The notes under the pieces: generated by a model
What the model was told of the DNA's origin: nothing
Database searches by the model: none
The model's input: only the letters and a program-made list of their open reading frames with translations
NCBI GenBank assembly: GCA_949840915.1
Contig: CATKXY010000004.1
Coordinates: 62,001 to 126,000 of the forward strand
DNA length: 64,000 nucleotides
Direction: 5' to 3'
Source of the DNA: an uncultured Lachnospiraceae bacterium
Lineage (GTDB): Bacteria > Bacillota > Clostridia > Lachnospirales > Lachnospiraceae
Made by a program: the position numbers and the translations under genes
Shown here: one piece after another, positions 29,301 to 36,472 of the stretch
How positions within the stretch are numbered: position 1 is the first letter of the stretch
Layout of the letters: each line of letters starts with the position of its first letter

Positions 29301-30198
29301 CATCTCCTGCGTATTTTGAGACATCCGCTTTCACCTCGATCCCGAATCCGCTCCCGGCTGCTCCGGTCTGCCAGACAATCTCTGTGGACGGCGCCTCCGT
29401 TGCTGCCTTGGTTTCAAACAGTACCGATATAGCGCCGGAATTGACAAACTGAATATTATATTCCGTACCCGGCTGCAGATTGGTAAGCTCCACCTTCTGC
29501 CAGGCGGGACTGAGTCCGAGACTCTTCTCCGCGTCAGGATCATCCGCAGGGGCATAAAAGCATTTCCCAAATACCGCCATCTCCACATCAAGAGTAATAC
29601 TGCTCTCCGTCTGTGTTATTTCGTGAAGAATGAAGCTTTTGTCTGTCTTTTTCGTCTCCAGAACAATTTTCTCTGATGTGGCCAGAATCGTTCCTTGCGA
29701 ATCCTTCAGCACATAATATACCTCATAAGACTTCCCGCTCTCCACATCGTCAGAATAGGTCCATCTGTAGGAATTCCATGAAGCAAGGTGCGCCGTACCC
29801 TGTTCCTCCGTACCGCTGCCGCTTACACTGTAATACCCGATTACTACAAAATCGGCAGCCAAAGCCTGTCCGTCCTTTGCCTCCATCGAAACACTGTGAC
29901 GCAGGAATCTATATCCCGCTTCAGGAAGCACGGTAACTCTATAAGTCTCATTCTCAAAGCTATAGCTTCCGTCTTCGTTTCCTGTCAGCGCAAGACCACC
30001 CGTTTCAGCGGCAGGATCATTCCGTTTTTCGTCGGGTTCCGCGTAACTGTCTCCTCCGTCCTCAGTTCCCGATACGCCCGTTTCCATGACGCTCCCGCCC
30101 GCTGTGTCTGCCCCGGTCTCTGCCGCATAACCCGTGACGGAAGCGGTGTCAAAAAACAGACATCCCGCCAATGCAAATGCCAATAACCTTTTTAACAT
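23341..30198 (-). CDS. Giant secreted Fn3/Ig-like repeat protein
   Basis: A 2285-residue secreted protein of unknown function. A signal peptide (about 1-27, cleaved near GYAAETG) leads into an acidic linker. About eight Fn3-like repeats follow (roughly 75-1080), each ending in a pattern such as L-x-x-G-T-x-Y...F-x-T. A BIG2-like domain (near 1090-1180; SSNPEAATVRNGVVYATGAGEAKITV) and more Ig-like modules run to the end (KVTVKVKVKR). There is no LPXTG, SLH or C-terminal membrane anchor, so attachment to the cell is unclear. It has its own promoter (30247-30275) and a GGGGAG site. It lies between trmD and rplS, which are normally adjacent, so it was probably inserted. Confidence 0.83.
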   Translation of the reverse strand: MLKRLLAFALAGCLFFDTASVTGYAAETGADTAGGSVMETGVSGTEDGGDSYAEPDEKRNDPAAETGGLALTGNEDGSYSFENETYRVTVLPEAGYRFLRHSVSMEAKDGQALAADFVVIGYYSVSGSGTEEQGTAHLASWNSYRWTYSDDVESGKSYEVYYVLKDSQGTILATSEKIVLETKKTDKSFILHEITQTESSITLDVEMAVFGKCFYAPADDPDAEKSLGLSPAWQKVELTNLQPGTEYNIQFVNSGAISVLFETKAATEAPSTEIVWQTGAAGSGFGIEVKADVSKYAGDATSAVLHCDYTNALGEKKELRRWTYFYGDNVTVAEDGTKSFSASGTLDEGLLAETEYEVTMWVELDNIIYGKTTRKITTPSALCSADDIEFVVGQREGDPKTIECTVAKKNTTGTSIKARLYYRREGDMDAYKTQSITLGSTSQMIFLSQLEYGATYHYVLFAGGIMKELTQTFGAPEVKLAAVGEGEVNAFDIVRTWKAESTEGAEALSDDYYLSLYYFDTDSYKQITSVVMNAENDYQVQIKTASNRVLLPDTDYELKWILGRTASAGTYGAALYTVYETIHTPKAEFTVEDQEDTAYNSKRLKVSLAESDAVNLSENNRSLYLYGWIRKAGAGAFRQTGSSMSLSSQNSFSATISFVDLEAGTTYEFSLRDSSMGYSTSAEYFSGTFTTPGDERAITVTRVDASLHSATLNYALSGILPAESYGYISCYIREKSEGSQWEKAGYDHSYTGTSGHMGSYGITQYNGTELKDNTTYEYQIGFAPYYSSSMSELVKVLTGEFATPEDKRSLSKAGVSAGYTTAQIGAMFSGNEFKMPSYINLFYREKGSEDWSQVPYQYVSQVSCEYAKTINGLKPGTGYEYVIVVASNSSCHSPEDVTEDSRRAAGEFTTRKAEYTLSFAADESKLAHNKAVVTVSAKGSEADERLEVALELNNGPDADAAEIILKRSSGYTGDVTFTGLLGGTEYTITKALVSVMENDRKVTIAELPCDYKFTTKAAQAPTSISLIQDKIGLNIANTNGTAYEGYNKITLKVNTEPGTAAADFVWESSNPEAATVRNGVVYATGAGEAKITVRSAYDETVTASCDVTVKNYVIGYAAQAGADPDIYYYYSRGSVYKGGYVDGLGLYEQNEDGLLTLVPDAEVTFDRSGIVTWDSAAGRLQTHTVGTVRLQMQKDLVKASFPLTVTAAGKGFGITGFTSGNSAYPAVAGETPDSYILACVPATDYTAIGEISPVQPFDPLDFTWRVSDENVATVSEYGVVTPVKAGDVILTVTPNKFQTLQGSPYIQETVTLTLHIRELPVRDTESIYALANTAVKIGDVSFPDTWGEGWSWKYPDTPLVTNGVYTDNRYEFEAVYRDQKSGTEGRYPCEDRLRVYIGRITGLSVREETAGISHKGVLEVSDQAGAADTLSLRVRPVSQGAVSADSYVVEIPEVSGLNITKNEDTGCFDITSGKAGSYTLKPVIKDKSTQKVLAQTSYKIKVMAQKQAADIQISVAESSGQGVTIDQTGTIVFNSVDDKKDFVLEAKVKGRDGQETDTVLVWKSSDKSVATIAAASKQDSHTAKISVKGEGHTVLTATAKDARGFSVSVNLEVRNHRPRVNTAKATVNIAYDYEDSYGRSYAAAAGTVEIVPVYGEAIGNVRICDENGQNSALLQVEPSNNYDYLIKPAAAQIGTGNYECKLLVTTDSGTEYSYPLKVSVVDKAPAVSARMGTVPNLFFTDSTGRINLAIGDNRLVESVTWEDQSQGVNNGFSMESYYYLDKGKYVSYIQANQQSGLRVTAGKLDDPGVAQGTLNVKIRGYRKTYTFENFKLKVTYKKPNVVTMSASSNVAPAIGQNQGWFRFYDKTNKRYLYYDEEASMGRNYDELTWDSEEVELYPSNTDVDYRYLGSTGIKKLTMTLDSLRWREPLQAVHAIKVIKPQAYLSSGQLIFNTAAKSTASVNVGLKNMGYHILYKDITIEGANAASKKLLDNDLFLITAENRTVTVSMSDAKMMGDKIPAGSYKFKLTPVCENPETGERTALNTLTLTVKVVDKPVTAKVSPKGTLDLTYGVSSIPEEKKNYYVLADPKFSNRANGYSVVGYRLVGEYSDYFRLNYGNIKYANKWGYHYYIGIADRGLCKLKAGQTYKLAVEYLFEGEDGETFTVTSNTFKIKPKQTAAKVTVRNNNQTMYAGANANLTRKCSLAVPSYYSVDSVYGGIDCNKDGRTDITVSGSGASLTIRIVDADAVGATASGKAYSIPVTVRLMGRDGVGKDAKVTVKVKVKR

Positions 30199-30246
30199 AT
30201 GTTTCTCCCCTCTTAAATTATGTACCCTGTCATATCAGTATTTTTT

Positions 30247-30275
30247 ATTATACAATAAGCCCTGATATCTTGCAA
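30247..30275 (-). promoter_or_regulatory. Promoter of the giant surface-protein gene
   Basis: TTGCAA (30275-30270), a 17-base spacer and a perfect TATAAT (30252-30247), about 48 bases before the ATG. Confidence 0.8.
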
Positions 30276-30307
30276 GTTACACTTACATTCTTTGATCTTA
30301 CCATTCC

Positions 30308-30907
30308 TTAACTTACAATCCTCACGGCATAAATCCGGTTTCCATATTCTGCCAGGGACCTCTCCCCGTCCTTCATCGGATCCATACAGTAAAACGCTCC
30401 CCCCCGCGCGCCTGTGATCAATACATAATGAAAATTTCCTATGCCGTTTACCCGCACCCTGACGATAGGATACTTCCCTTTCCGCAGACATTCCGATAAG
30501 AATTTCCCATCCGCAGTGCCAAAAATTTCCACTTCATAGCCTCCGGACTTTCGCAGACGATCCCACACAATATTCCCCTGGGAATCATATACTCCCTCCT
30601 GAGAAAACCGCCGGTTTATCTCATAAGGCGTCTCCTGTGTCTTTTGGCCCATTACAAGCGCAGAAGTGATGCAACATACCAGACAACCTGAGCTTTTCAT
30701 CGTGTAAGCGGAATCTCCCAGTCTTTCCTGTGCCCATCTCTCATCATCTTGCCTGAAAAAAGCAATCTCTGCGCCCGGCCCGATATCTTCCCCGGCATGT
30801 ACTGTCACGCTTCCCCGAAACCGAAGCGCAAGAAAAGCTGCCGATGCCAGGACCAGTGCCAGCACACACATAACAATACCTGCCATCCGTCTCTTTTTTA
30901 CAGCCAC
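30308..30907 (-). CDS. Membrane-anchored C39-like cysteine peptidase
   Basis: A 199-residue protein with one N-terminal membrane anchor (about 9-28) and an extracytoplasmic peptidase C39-like domain. Landmarks are FFRQDDERWAQ near 50, the probable catalytic cysteine in SSGCLVCCITSAL, the histidine in NFHYVLITG and the aspartate in YCMDPM. It starts with GTG two bases after the trmD-GNAT stop, so translation is probably coupled to the ribosome operon. C39-like proteins process or hydrolyse peptides; the substrate is unknown. The giant secreted protein encoded next is a conceivable partner, but only by proximity. Confidence 0.8.
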   Translation of the reverse strand: MAVKKRRMAGIVMCVLALVLASAAFLALRFRGSVTVHAGEDIGPGAEIAFFRQDDERWAQERLGDSAYTMKSSGCLVCCITSALVMGQKTQETPYEINRRFSQEGVYDSQGNIVWDRLRKSGGYEVEIFGTADGKFLSECLRKGKYPIVRVRVNGIGNFHYVLITGARGGAFYCMDPMKDGERSLAEYGNRIYAVRIVS

Positions 30908-30909
30908 TT

Positions 30910-32337
30910 TTATTTATCCCCCTTTTCCTCTCTCTCCAACCACCAGATACTCTCCTTTGACAGGTACAGACCCAGACGTTCCTGCAGTCTTATAGACGCC
31001 TCGTTCCCCGTATGAATCTGTCCGTAGGGCACATATCCCAGCTCCAGATGCCGGTTGATGCAAAAGGCCTCCAGCGAGGCTCCGATTCCCTGCCCCCTGC
31101 AGGCTTCCTCCACATAGAGAAGCCCCAGACTGCCCTCGGAGTGACTGCCCGCAAATCCCACCATCCTGTCCTCCAGGAAAGCCCCCCATAGGGCTTTGGC
31201 CCTGACCCGTTGGGCAAGGTACTCTCTGTTCTCATGTTTATAGTGTGCGGCGAGATAATCCAGATCGCCTGTGGTCAACAGACGGATATCCTTGTGGCGT
31301 ACCGGAAGCGGATTGCGCTGTGTATAGCAGGCCTGCCTGAACTCGCACCGCGTCTCAAATCCCATGCTCTCACACAAAAGCTCATTCAAAAACTCCTGAG
31401 AAGTCAACGCGGTCTGTGTCTCACGGGGCATGACGTCCATAAGCCTCTGCGCCCCCCGGATATCTTTTGCACTCAGCATGCACAACCGGCACTCCCTGTC
31501 ATAAATCAAAAGAGCCTCCTGATCATTGACCAGAATCTCCCCACGCCCCCGGGAGAGACATTCCATCATATGAATATTGTGTCTTTTATTGACAGACAGC
31601 CGTCGGATCAGGTCTTCCTGTTCCAAATACTTCGCATACAGATCAGGTCTTCTCCGTCTCGTGAGAAGCTTAGACTGCTCCAGCCTCCAGGAAGCGATTT
31701 TCCGGTGGTCTCCGGACAAAAGCACCCCGGGAACCCTTTTGTCATGCCACACTTCCGGTCTCGAATACTGCGGGTATTCCAGAAGCGACCGGTGAAAGCT
31801 CTCCGTCTGTGCCGACTCATCATTGTGCAGTACCCCCGGCACAAGCCTTGCCACTGCGTCGATCATCACCATGGCGGGCAACTCCCCCCCGGTGAGCACA
31901 TAGTCCCCGATGGAGATATAATCTGTCACAATCTCCTCCAGCACTCTCGCGTCTATGCCCTCGTAATGTCCGCAGAGAAAGATAAGCTCCTCCTCCTGCG
32001 CCAGATCCATGGCATGACTCTGCGTAAAGGGAATACCCTGCGGAGTCACATACACAGTGCGGACCCGCCGTCCGGAGTCCCGGTACGCATTTTGGTCCGA
32101 CGGGCCACAGCCTGCCACCGAACGCCACGCGTCATACACCGGCTGCGCCTGCATAAGCATGCCCGCACCGCCCCCATAGGTATAGTCGTCCACCTTCCCG
32201 TGCTTATCCAGCGTGAAATCCCGGATATTCACAGTATTTATCTCTATATGATTATTTTCTACCGCCCTGCCGATAATGCTGGTGTTTAAAACCCGCTCCA
32301 CCATCTCGGGAAACAGCGTCAACACATGAAATCTCAT
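30910..32337 (-). CDS. trmD: tRNA (guanine-37-N1)-methyltransferase TrmD fused to a GNAT acetyltransferase
   Basis: The first 240 residues are a complete TrmD: MRFHVLTLFPEM start, YGGGAGMLMQAQPVYDA, the SAM-binding knot LCGHYEGIDARVLE, and DYVLTGGELPAMVMIDAVARLVPG. TrmD methylates G37 of tRNAs to prevent frameshifting. Instead of stopping near 245-250, the frame continues for about 225 residues. These resemble a GNAT domain with a MLSAKDI N-lobe and the acetyl-CoA loop RGQGIGASLEAF near 430. The total is 475 residues. The ATG at 32337 overlaps the rimM stop (TGATG). The acetyltransferase substrate is unknown. Confidence 0.92.
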   Translation of the reverse strand: MRFHVLTLFPEMVERVLNTSIIGRAVENNHIEINTVNIRDFTLDKHGKVDDYTYGGGAGMLMQAQPVYDAWRSVAGCGPSDQNAYRDSGRRVRTVYVTPQGIPFTQSHAMDLAQEEELIFLCGHYEGIDARVLEEIVTDYISIGDYVLTGGELPAMVMIDAVARLVPGVLHNDESAQTESFHRSLLEYPQYSRPEVWHDKRVPGVLLSGDHRKIASWRLEQSKLLTRRRRPDLYAKYLEQEDLIRRLSVNKRHNIHMMECLSRGRGEILVNDQEALLIYDRECRLCMLSAKDIRGAQRLMDVMPRETQTALTSQEFLNELLCESMGFETRCEFRQACYTQRNPLPVRHKDIRLLTTGDLDYLAAHYKHENREYLAQRVRAKALWGAFLEDRMVGFAGSHSEGSLGLLYVEEACRGQGIGASLEAFCINRHLELGYVPYGQIHTGNEASIRLQERLGLYLSKESIWWLEREEKGDK

Positions 32338-32843
32338 CAGATCAACCCATCCAATATATGAATCTGTATCTCTCCCGCCTCCACGTCCACCCGCAGGACA
32401 CATTCCTTGATGGCGGGAAGCAGCAATTCTCTTCCATCCTTCAAATCAATGATATAGACATCATTGGCGCCGGTCTCCAGCACTTCCCTCAGGACGCCTA
32501 TTTCTGCTCCGTCCTCATCCAACACCCGAAGCCCCATCAGATCCGCGATAAAGTATTCGTCCCGACCCAGGCGCACGGCATTCTCCCTGGTGACATAGAG
32601 ACTTTTCTGCCGCAGCTTCGCCGCCTCCTCTGGACTGTCCACACCCTTGAACTTCAGGATTACAAACTGCTTGAAAAACTTTACGCCCTCTATCTCCAGC
32701 AGCGTCTCCCCTGCCCTGCCGTCCAGGATCACCTCTTTCAGACGCTTAAACCGTCTCGCATCATCCGTCGTGGGATAGACCTTCACCTCACCCTTCACTC
32801 CGTGGGTTGAGGTCACGACGCCCACCTGAAATCTCTCTTCCAT
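32337..32843 (-). CDS. rimM: 16S rRNA processing protein RimM
   Basis: Assembly factor for the 30S head that binds S19. The 168-residue protein has an N-terminal RimM domain (FQVGVVTSTHGVKGEVKVYP) and a C-terminal PRC barrel (DEYFIADLMGLRVLDEDGAEIG...LLPAIKECV). Its stop shares a base with the trmD start, giving tight coupling. The order rpsP-khpA-rimM-trmD is standard. Confidence 0.97.
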   Translation of the reverse strand: MEERFQVGVVTSTHGVKGEVKVYPTTDDARRFKRLKEVILDGRAGETLLEIEGVKFFKQFVILKFKGVDSPEEAAKLRQKSLYVTRENAVRLGRDEYFIADLMGLRVLDEDGAEIGVLREVLETGANDVYIIDLKDGRELLLPAIKECVLRVDVEAGEIQIHILDGLI

Positions 32844-32932
32844 TTAAACCTCTTTTCTAATCAAACCGCTCTCGTATTCAAACCGCTCTTGTGTCCGTGT
32901 TGTCATTTCTGAGCTTCCCATTAGACAATGAT

Positions 32933-32960
32933 AGCGGAACGCGCCTACACGCATTCCGCT
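32933..32960. other. Hairpin in the khpA-rimM gap
   Basis: AGCGGAA (32933-32939) pairs with TTCCGCT (32954-32960), with three further inner pairs after one mismatch. There is no T run on either side, so it is more likely an RNA-processing or stability element than a terminator. A 12-base direct repeat (32861-32872 and 32878-32889) lies between it and rimM. Confidence 0.45.
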
Positions 32961-32973
32961 GCATTTACAAATC

Positions 32974-33201
32974 CTAGACGATTTCCACGTCCACCCTTAT
33001 ATTATCTTTGGACGATGCCGCCTTCACCACAGTGCGGATTGCCTTTGCAATTTTGCCCTGCTTGCCGATGACCTTGCCCATATCGGAGGCAGCTACATGC
33101 AGTTCAACGATAATGCTTTTGCCCTCCGTCTTCTCCGTCACAACAACCTCATCCGGATGCTCGACAAGTGCCTTTGCAACTACTTCCACCAATTCCTTCA
33201 T
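32974..33201 (-). CDS. khpA: KH-domain RNA-binding protein KhpA (YlqC)
   Basis: A 75-residue single KH-domain protein that binds RNA and, with KhpB, affects cell division and elongation in Gram-positives. The GxxG loop is GKQG in DMGKVIGKQGKIAKAIRTVVKAA. It lies between rpsP (24-base gap) and rimM in the conserved order. Confidence 0.96.
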   Translation of the reverse strand: MKELVEVVAKALVEHPDEVVVTEKTEGKSIIVELHVAASDMGKVIGKQGKIAKAIRTVVKAASSKDNIRVDVEIV

Positions 33202-33225
33202 AATCCACCTCCAAAGATCAGATTA

Positions 33226-33471
33226 CTATTTCTCGATACCTGCAGCCTTGAACAGCTTGCCGACAACCTCAGTGGGCTGAGCACCGTTAGCCAGCCACTT
33301 CTTAGCCAGCTCCTCATTGATCTTAAAGGTGCTGGGATCGGTATTGGGATCATAGGTACCGATCTCCTCGATAAATCTTCCATCTCTGGGAGAACGGGAA
33401 TCAGCCACAATGATTCTATAAAAAGGAGCCTTCTTCTGTCCCATTCTTCTCAATCTGATTTTTACTGCCAT
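33226..33471 (-). CDS. rpsP: 30S ribosomal protein S16
   Basis: An 81-residue small-subunit protein with the conserved [20 protein letters not shown] start, [21 protein letters not shown] and the C-terminal [16 protein letters not shown]. The ATG at 33471 has GGAGG eight bases upstream; an in-frame start five codons earlier overlaps that signal. It follows ffh by about 108 bases. Confidence 0.98.
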   Translation of the reverse strand: MAVKIRLRRMGQKKAPFYRIIVADSRSPRDGRFIEEIGTYDPNTDPSTFKINEELAKKWLANGAQPTEVVGKLFKAAGIEK

Positions 33472-33579
33472 TTCTTTTTCCTCCATACTTTAAATATATT
33501 GTTTTGTGTGTGCCCCGAAGGGCTATGATAAGAACTCTGCGCTGAATGCGTTTGTTCCGATCAGTCTTAATTCTGAGTC

Positions 33580-34950
33580 TCAAAAAGGGAAACCGCCCTT
33601 CATCCCGCCGAAGCCTCCGAACATCCCGCCGCGGCGCTTTCCCTTGCCGCCGCCCATCTGTTTCATCAGCTTCTGGCTCTGTTCGAACTGCTTGATAAAG
33701 CGGTTTACGTCGGCGATGTCCACTCCCGCGCCATTGGCTATCCTGTGCTTTCTGCGGGGATTGAGCAGCTTGGGATTCCTGCGCTCTTCCTGCGTCATCG
33801 AGAGCACAATGGCCTCCATATGTTTCAGCTGCTTCTCGTCGATCAGCGACTCCAGATCTCCGGCCTTCACGCCCATTCCGGGCAGCATGCTCAAAATACT
33901 GCTCAGGCCTCCCATATTGCGCATCTGTTTCATGCTCTCGAGGTAATCCTCAAAATCGAACTTCCCCTTCTTCATGCGCCCGGCCATCTCGCGGCTCTTA
34001 TCCTCGTCGATATCGATGCTCTCCTGGGCCTTCTCGATCAGAGAGAGCACGTCTCCCATTCCCAATATCCGGTTGGCCATTCTCTCCGGATAAAACTGCT
34101 CCAGATCAGAGAGTTTCTCCCCCATGCTCACAAAGAGTATGGGTTTTCCCGTCACAGCCTTAATGGATAACGCCGCACCGCCGCGGGTGTCTCCGTCCAT
34201 CTTGGACAGTACCACGCCGTCGATGCCCACCTTGTCGTCAAATTCTTTCGCCACATTCACGGCATCCTGACCGGTCATGGCATCCACCACCAGCAGCGTC
34301 TGATGAACGGAAACCAAGCGCTTGATCTCCTGCAGCTCAGCCATCATGTCCTCATCAACGTGCAGGCGGCCAGCCGTATCCAGTATCACTACATTGTGGC
34401 CGTTTTTCTCCGCATAGCGAACGGCCTCCTCCGCGATCTGCGCAGGCTTGTGATCCGTGCCCATGTCGAACACTTCCACATCCACCTTCCCGCCGTTTAC
34501 ATGGAGCTGTTCCACCGCCGCGGGCCTGTAGATATCACAGGCGACCAGCAGAGATTTCTTCCCCTTCTGCTTCAGCTTCCCGGCCAGCTTTGCCGTGGCA
34601 GTGGTCTTGCCCGCACCCTGAAGTCCCGCCATCAGGATGACCGTGACAGACTTGCCCGGCTGCATGGCGATCTCAGTGGTCTCGCTGCCCATGAGAGCGA
34701 TCATTTCCTCATTCACGATCTTAATTACCATCTGTCCCGGATTCAGACCGTTCATCACATCCTGACCGATGGCACGCTCCTCCACAGCCTTCACAAACTG
34801 CTTCACGACCTTAAAATTGACGTCCGCCTCCAGGAGCGCCATCTTGACTTCCTTCAGAGCCGCCTTGACATCCTCTTCCGTCAGTCTTCCCTTGCTCCTG
34901 AGATTCTTAAATACATTCTGCAGTTTATCTGTTAAACTCTCAAATGCCAT
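33580..34950 (-). CDS. ffh: Signal recognition particle protein Ffh
   Basis: GTPase that binds signal sequences and 4.5S/SRP RNA and delivers ribosomes to FtsY. The 456-residue protein has an N domain (1-90) and a G domain with GLQGAGKTTATAKLA near 105. DTAGRLH and TKMDGDTRGGAA-type motifs follow (here SKMDGDTRGGAA). A methionine-rich M domain (300-430) is followed by a glycine-rich tail GGMFGGFGGMKGGF. It lies directly downstream of ylxM, its usual neighbour. Confidence 0.98.
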   Translation of the reverse strand: MAFESLTDKLQNVFKNLRSKGRLTEEDVKAALKEVKMALLEADVNFKVVKQFVKAVEERAIGQDVMNGLNPGQMVIKIVNEEMIALMGSETTEIAMQPGKSVTVILMAGLQGAGKTTATAKLAGKLKQKGKKSLLVACDIYRPAAVEQLHVNGGKVDVEVFDMGTDHKPAQIAEEAVRYAEKNGHNVVILDTAGRLHVDEDMMAELQEIKRLVSVHQTLLVVDAMTGQDAVNVAKEFDDKVGIDGVVLSKMDGDTRGGAALSIKAVTGKPILFVSMGEKLSDLEQFYPERMANRILGMGDVLSLIEKAQESIDIDEDKSREMAGRMKKGKFDFEDYLESMKQMRNMGGLSSILSMLPGMGVKAGDLESLIDEKQLKHMEAIVLSMTQEERRNPKLLNPRRKHRIANGAGVDIADVNRFIKQFEQSQKLMKQMGGGKGKRRGGMFGGFGGMKGGFPF

Positions 34951-34996
34951 TTTGCTTCCCCGATCAATGTCTTCTATCTTACAATCTTACAGATAC

Positions 34997-35347
34997 TTAC
35001 AGTTCCTTTAACAGCTGTTCTGCCAGCTCCCGGATGCGCCGCATACGCTCCCCGTAATCCTCCGGACCGCTCTCTCCGGCCTCCGTCAGCCTCTCTATCT
35101 CCCTGATCCTGCTCTTCGCCTCCGCAAATCGCTTCACAAGATGAAGCCTGGCCTCATAATCCTGCAGGATCCTGTCGCAGCGCCTCAGCAGATCGTGGAC
35201 GCCCTGCCTGCTGATGCCCCGCTCCTCGGCGATCTCGCCCAGAGACATATCATGATAGACCGCATCCTCATAAATACTGCGTTGATGTTCCGTAAGCAGT
35301 TCGCCGTAAAAATCATACAAGAGCGCCTGCTCAAATATCTTTTCCAT
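34997..35347 (-). CDS. ylxM: YlxM-family helix-turn-helix protein of the SRP operon
   Basis: A 116-residue protein of the YlxM/p13 family, associated with the SRP pathway. A sigma-like helix-turn-helix is visible: YHDMSLGEIAEERGISRQGVHDLLRRC near residues 33-60, after the typical LLYDFYGELLTEHQRSIY start. The ATG at 35347 follows GGTGGAG; a start five codons earlier is less well placed. Its promoter is built into the terminator of the preceding gene. Confidence 0.93.
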   Translation of the reverse strand: MEKIFEQALLYDFYGELLTEHQRSIYEDAVYHDMSLGEIAEERGISRQGVHDLLRRCDRILQDYEARLHLVKRFAEAKSRIREIERLTEAGESGPEDYGERMRRIRELAEQLLKEL

Positions 35348-35391
35348 ATTCTCCACCCACAAAGGCTCAGAGCTTTCCTGTCACCTTTGCC

Positions 35392-35420
35392 ATTCTACTA
35401 CACACAAAAACAGGTGTCAA
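35392..35420 (-). promoter_or_regulatory. Promoter of ylxM-ffh-rpsP-khpA-rimM-trmD
   Basis: TTGACA (35420-35415), a 17-base spacer and TAGAAT (35397-35392). The -35 hexamer is part of the 3' arm of the upstream terminator hairpin. Confidence 0.78.
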
Positions 35421-35440
35421 GTATTTTTTCTTGACACCTG
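35406..35440 (-). terminator. Terminator of the YitT-family gene
   Basis: The 11-base arms 35411-35421 and 35430-35440 are perfectly complementary and are followed on the minus strand by five T (35410-35406). The stem touches the TAG stop of the YitT gene. Confidence 0.9.
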
Positions 35441-36367
35441 CTACAATTTCTCGCTGAACAGATTTTTATATCCCTCGCCGTAAATCTCCGTAGCGCTGGT
35501 AATGATCATAAAAGCCAGCGGGTCTTCCTCTTTCACGATCTCCTCCGCCTTGGAAGAGAGATTCTTGCGTATCACGCACATGATCACGCTCTTCTGCCTA
35601 CCGCTGTAGGCACCGCTTCCGTTCACATAAGTGACCCCGATATCCAGCTCCTCCAGAAGACGCTTTGTGATGATCTCGTGGTGGTCGCTGATGATATAAA
35701 TCAATTTTGCTCCGTCCCTTCCATACAACACCACATCCAGCACCACGGAAGTGATAAAGATGGCCATACCCGCATAGAGCGCCCGCTCGATATCGCGGAA
35801 CAAAAGCGCAGACGCCGTCACCACCACGGCATCGAGCGTAAGAAAAAGCGAACCGGTTTTCATAAACGGCATTTTCAGACGTAAAAGCTTCACCACAATA
35901 TCCAATCCGCCTGTGGTTGCACCAGCCTTGAACACCAGTCCCATGCCCACGGCGATGAGAGAGCTTCCTACTACCGCAGCCAGAAAAAGATCGTCCGTCA
36001 CCGCTCCACAGCCGGAAAGCACATTGGTAAACAGAGAAGTGAGTGCAGTACAATATATGGTGGAGAGAATAAACCGAAACCCGAACCTCCACATGCCCAC
36101 CGCAAGAATGGGAATATTTAAGATAAAGATCCAGGTACCCGTCTCCAGAAAGGTGATGCGGTTTAAGATAATGGATATACCCGTGACGCCTCCGGGAGCC
36201 AGGGAATTGGGATCGAGAAAGAGGCTGATCCCCACCGCATAAATGCCGCAGGCCACCGTCATCAGGAGATAATCCAGCGCTCTGCGAAAGGGGGTTTTTT
36301 TATCTATAAACCGCAGCTCCCGCTCTTTTATCTTGTCAGCCGCCTGCTTTGCACTCTGTTTTGCCAT
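35441..36367 (-). CDS. YitT-family membrane protein (DUF2179 at C-terminus)
   Basis: A 308-residue integral membrane protein. Five to six hydrophobic segments (about 30-200) carry the family motif SLAPGGVTGISIIL near 50 and FKAGATTGGLDIV near 135. A soluble C-terminal DUF2179 domain follows (about 215-300; YIISDHHEIITKRLLEELDIGVTYVNGSGAYSG). Function is not established; transport is suspected. It lies between ilvA and the ylxM promoter, in a spot where ftsY and ylxM/ffh are usually adjacent. The ATG at 36367 is preferred over a GTG three codons earlier. Confidence 0.9.
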   Translation of the reverse strand: MAKQSAKQAADKIKERELRFIDKKTPFRRALDYLLMTVACGIYAVGISLFLDPNSLAPGGVTGISIILNRITFLETGTWIFILNIPILAVGMWRFGFRFILSTIYCTALTSLFTNVLSGCGAVTDDLFLAAVVGSSLIAVGMGLVFKAGATTGGLDIVVKLLRLKMPFMKTGSLFLTLDAVVVTASALLFRDIERALYAGMAIFITSVVLDVVLYGRDGAKLIYIISDHHEIITKRLLEELDIGVTYVNGSGAYSGRQKSVIMCVIRKNLSSKAEEIVKEEDPLAFMIITSATEIYGEGYKNLFSEKL

Positions 36368-36472
36368 CCTGATCACCCACCATTCTCAAAATCCGTCCGC
36401 TCCGCCGGTCCATGTCCCGTTTCTCAACATTATGTCCTGTTATACGCTTTCTATTCCGGTATTCCGCCGCCG

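Noticed and set aside
31210..32289. A 359-codon plus-strand frame opposite trmD-GNAT
   Set aside because: Antisense shadow of a gene with strong motifs; no start signal.
32861..32889. 12-base direct repeat in the khpA-rimM gap as a regulatory operator
   Set aside because: Two copies 17 bases apart are visible, but with no symmetry or promoter context to support a binding site.
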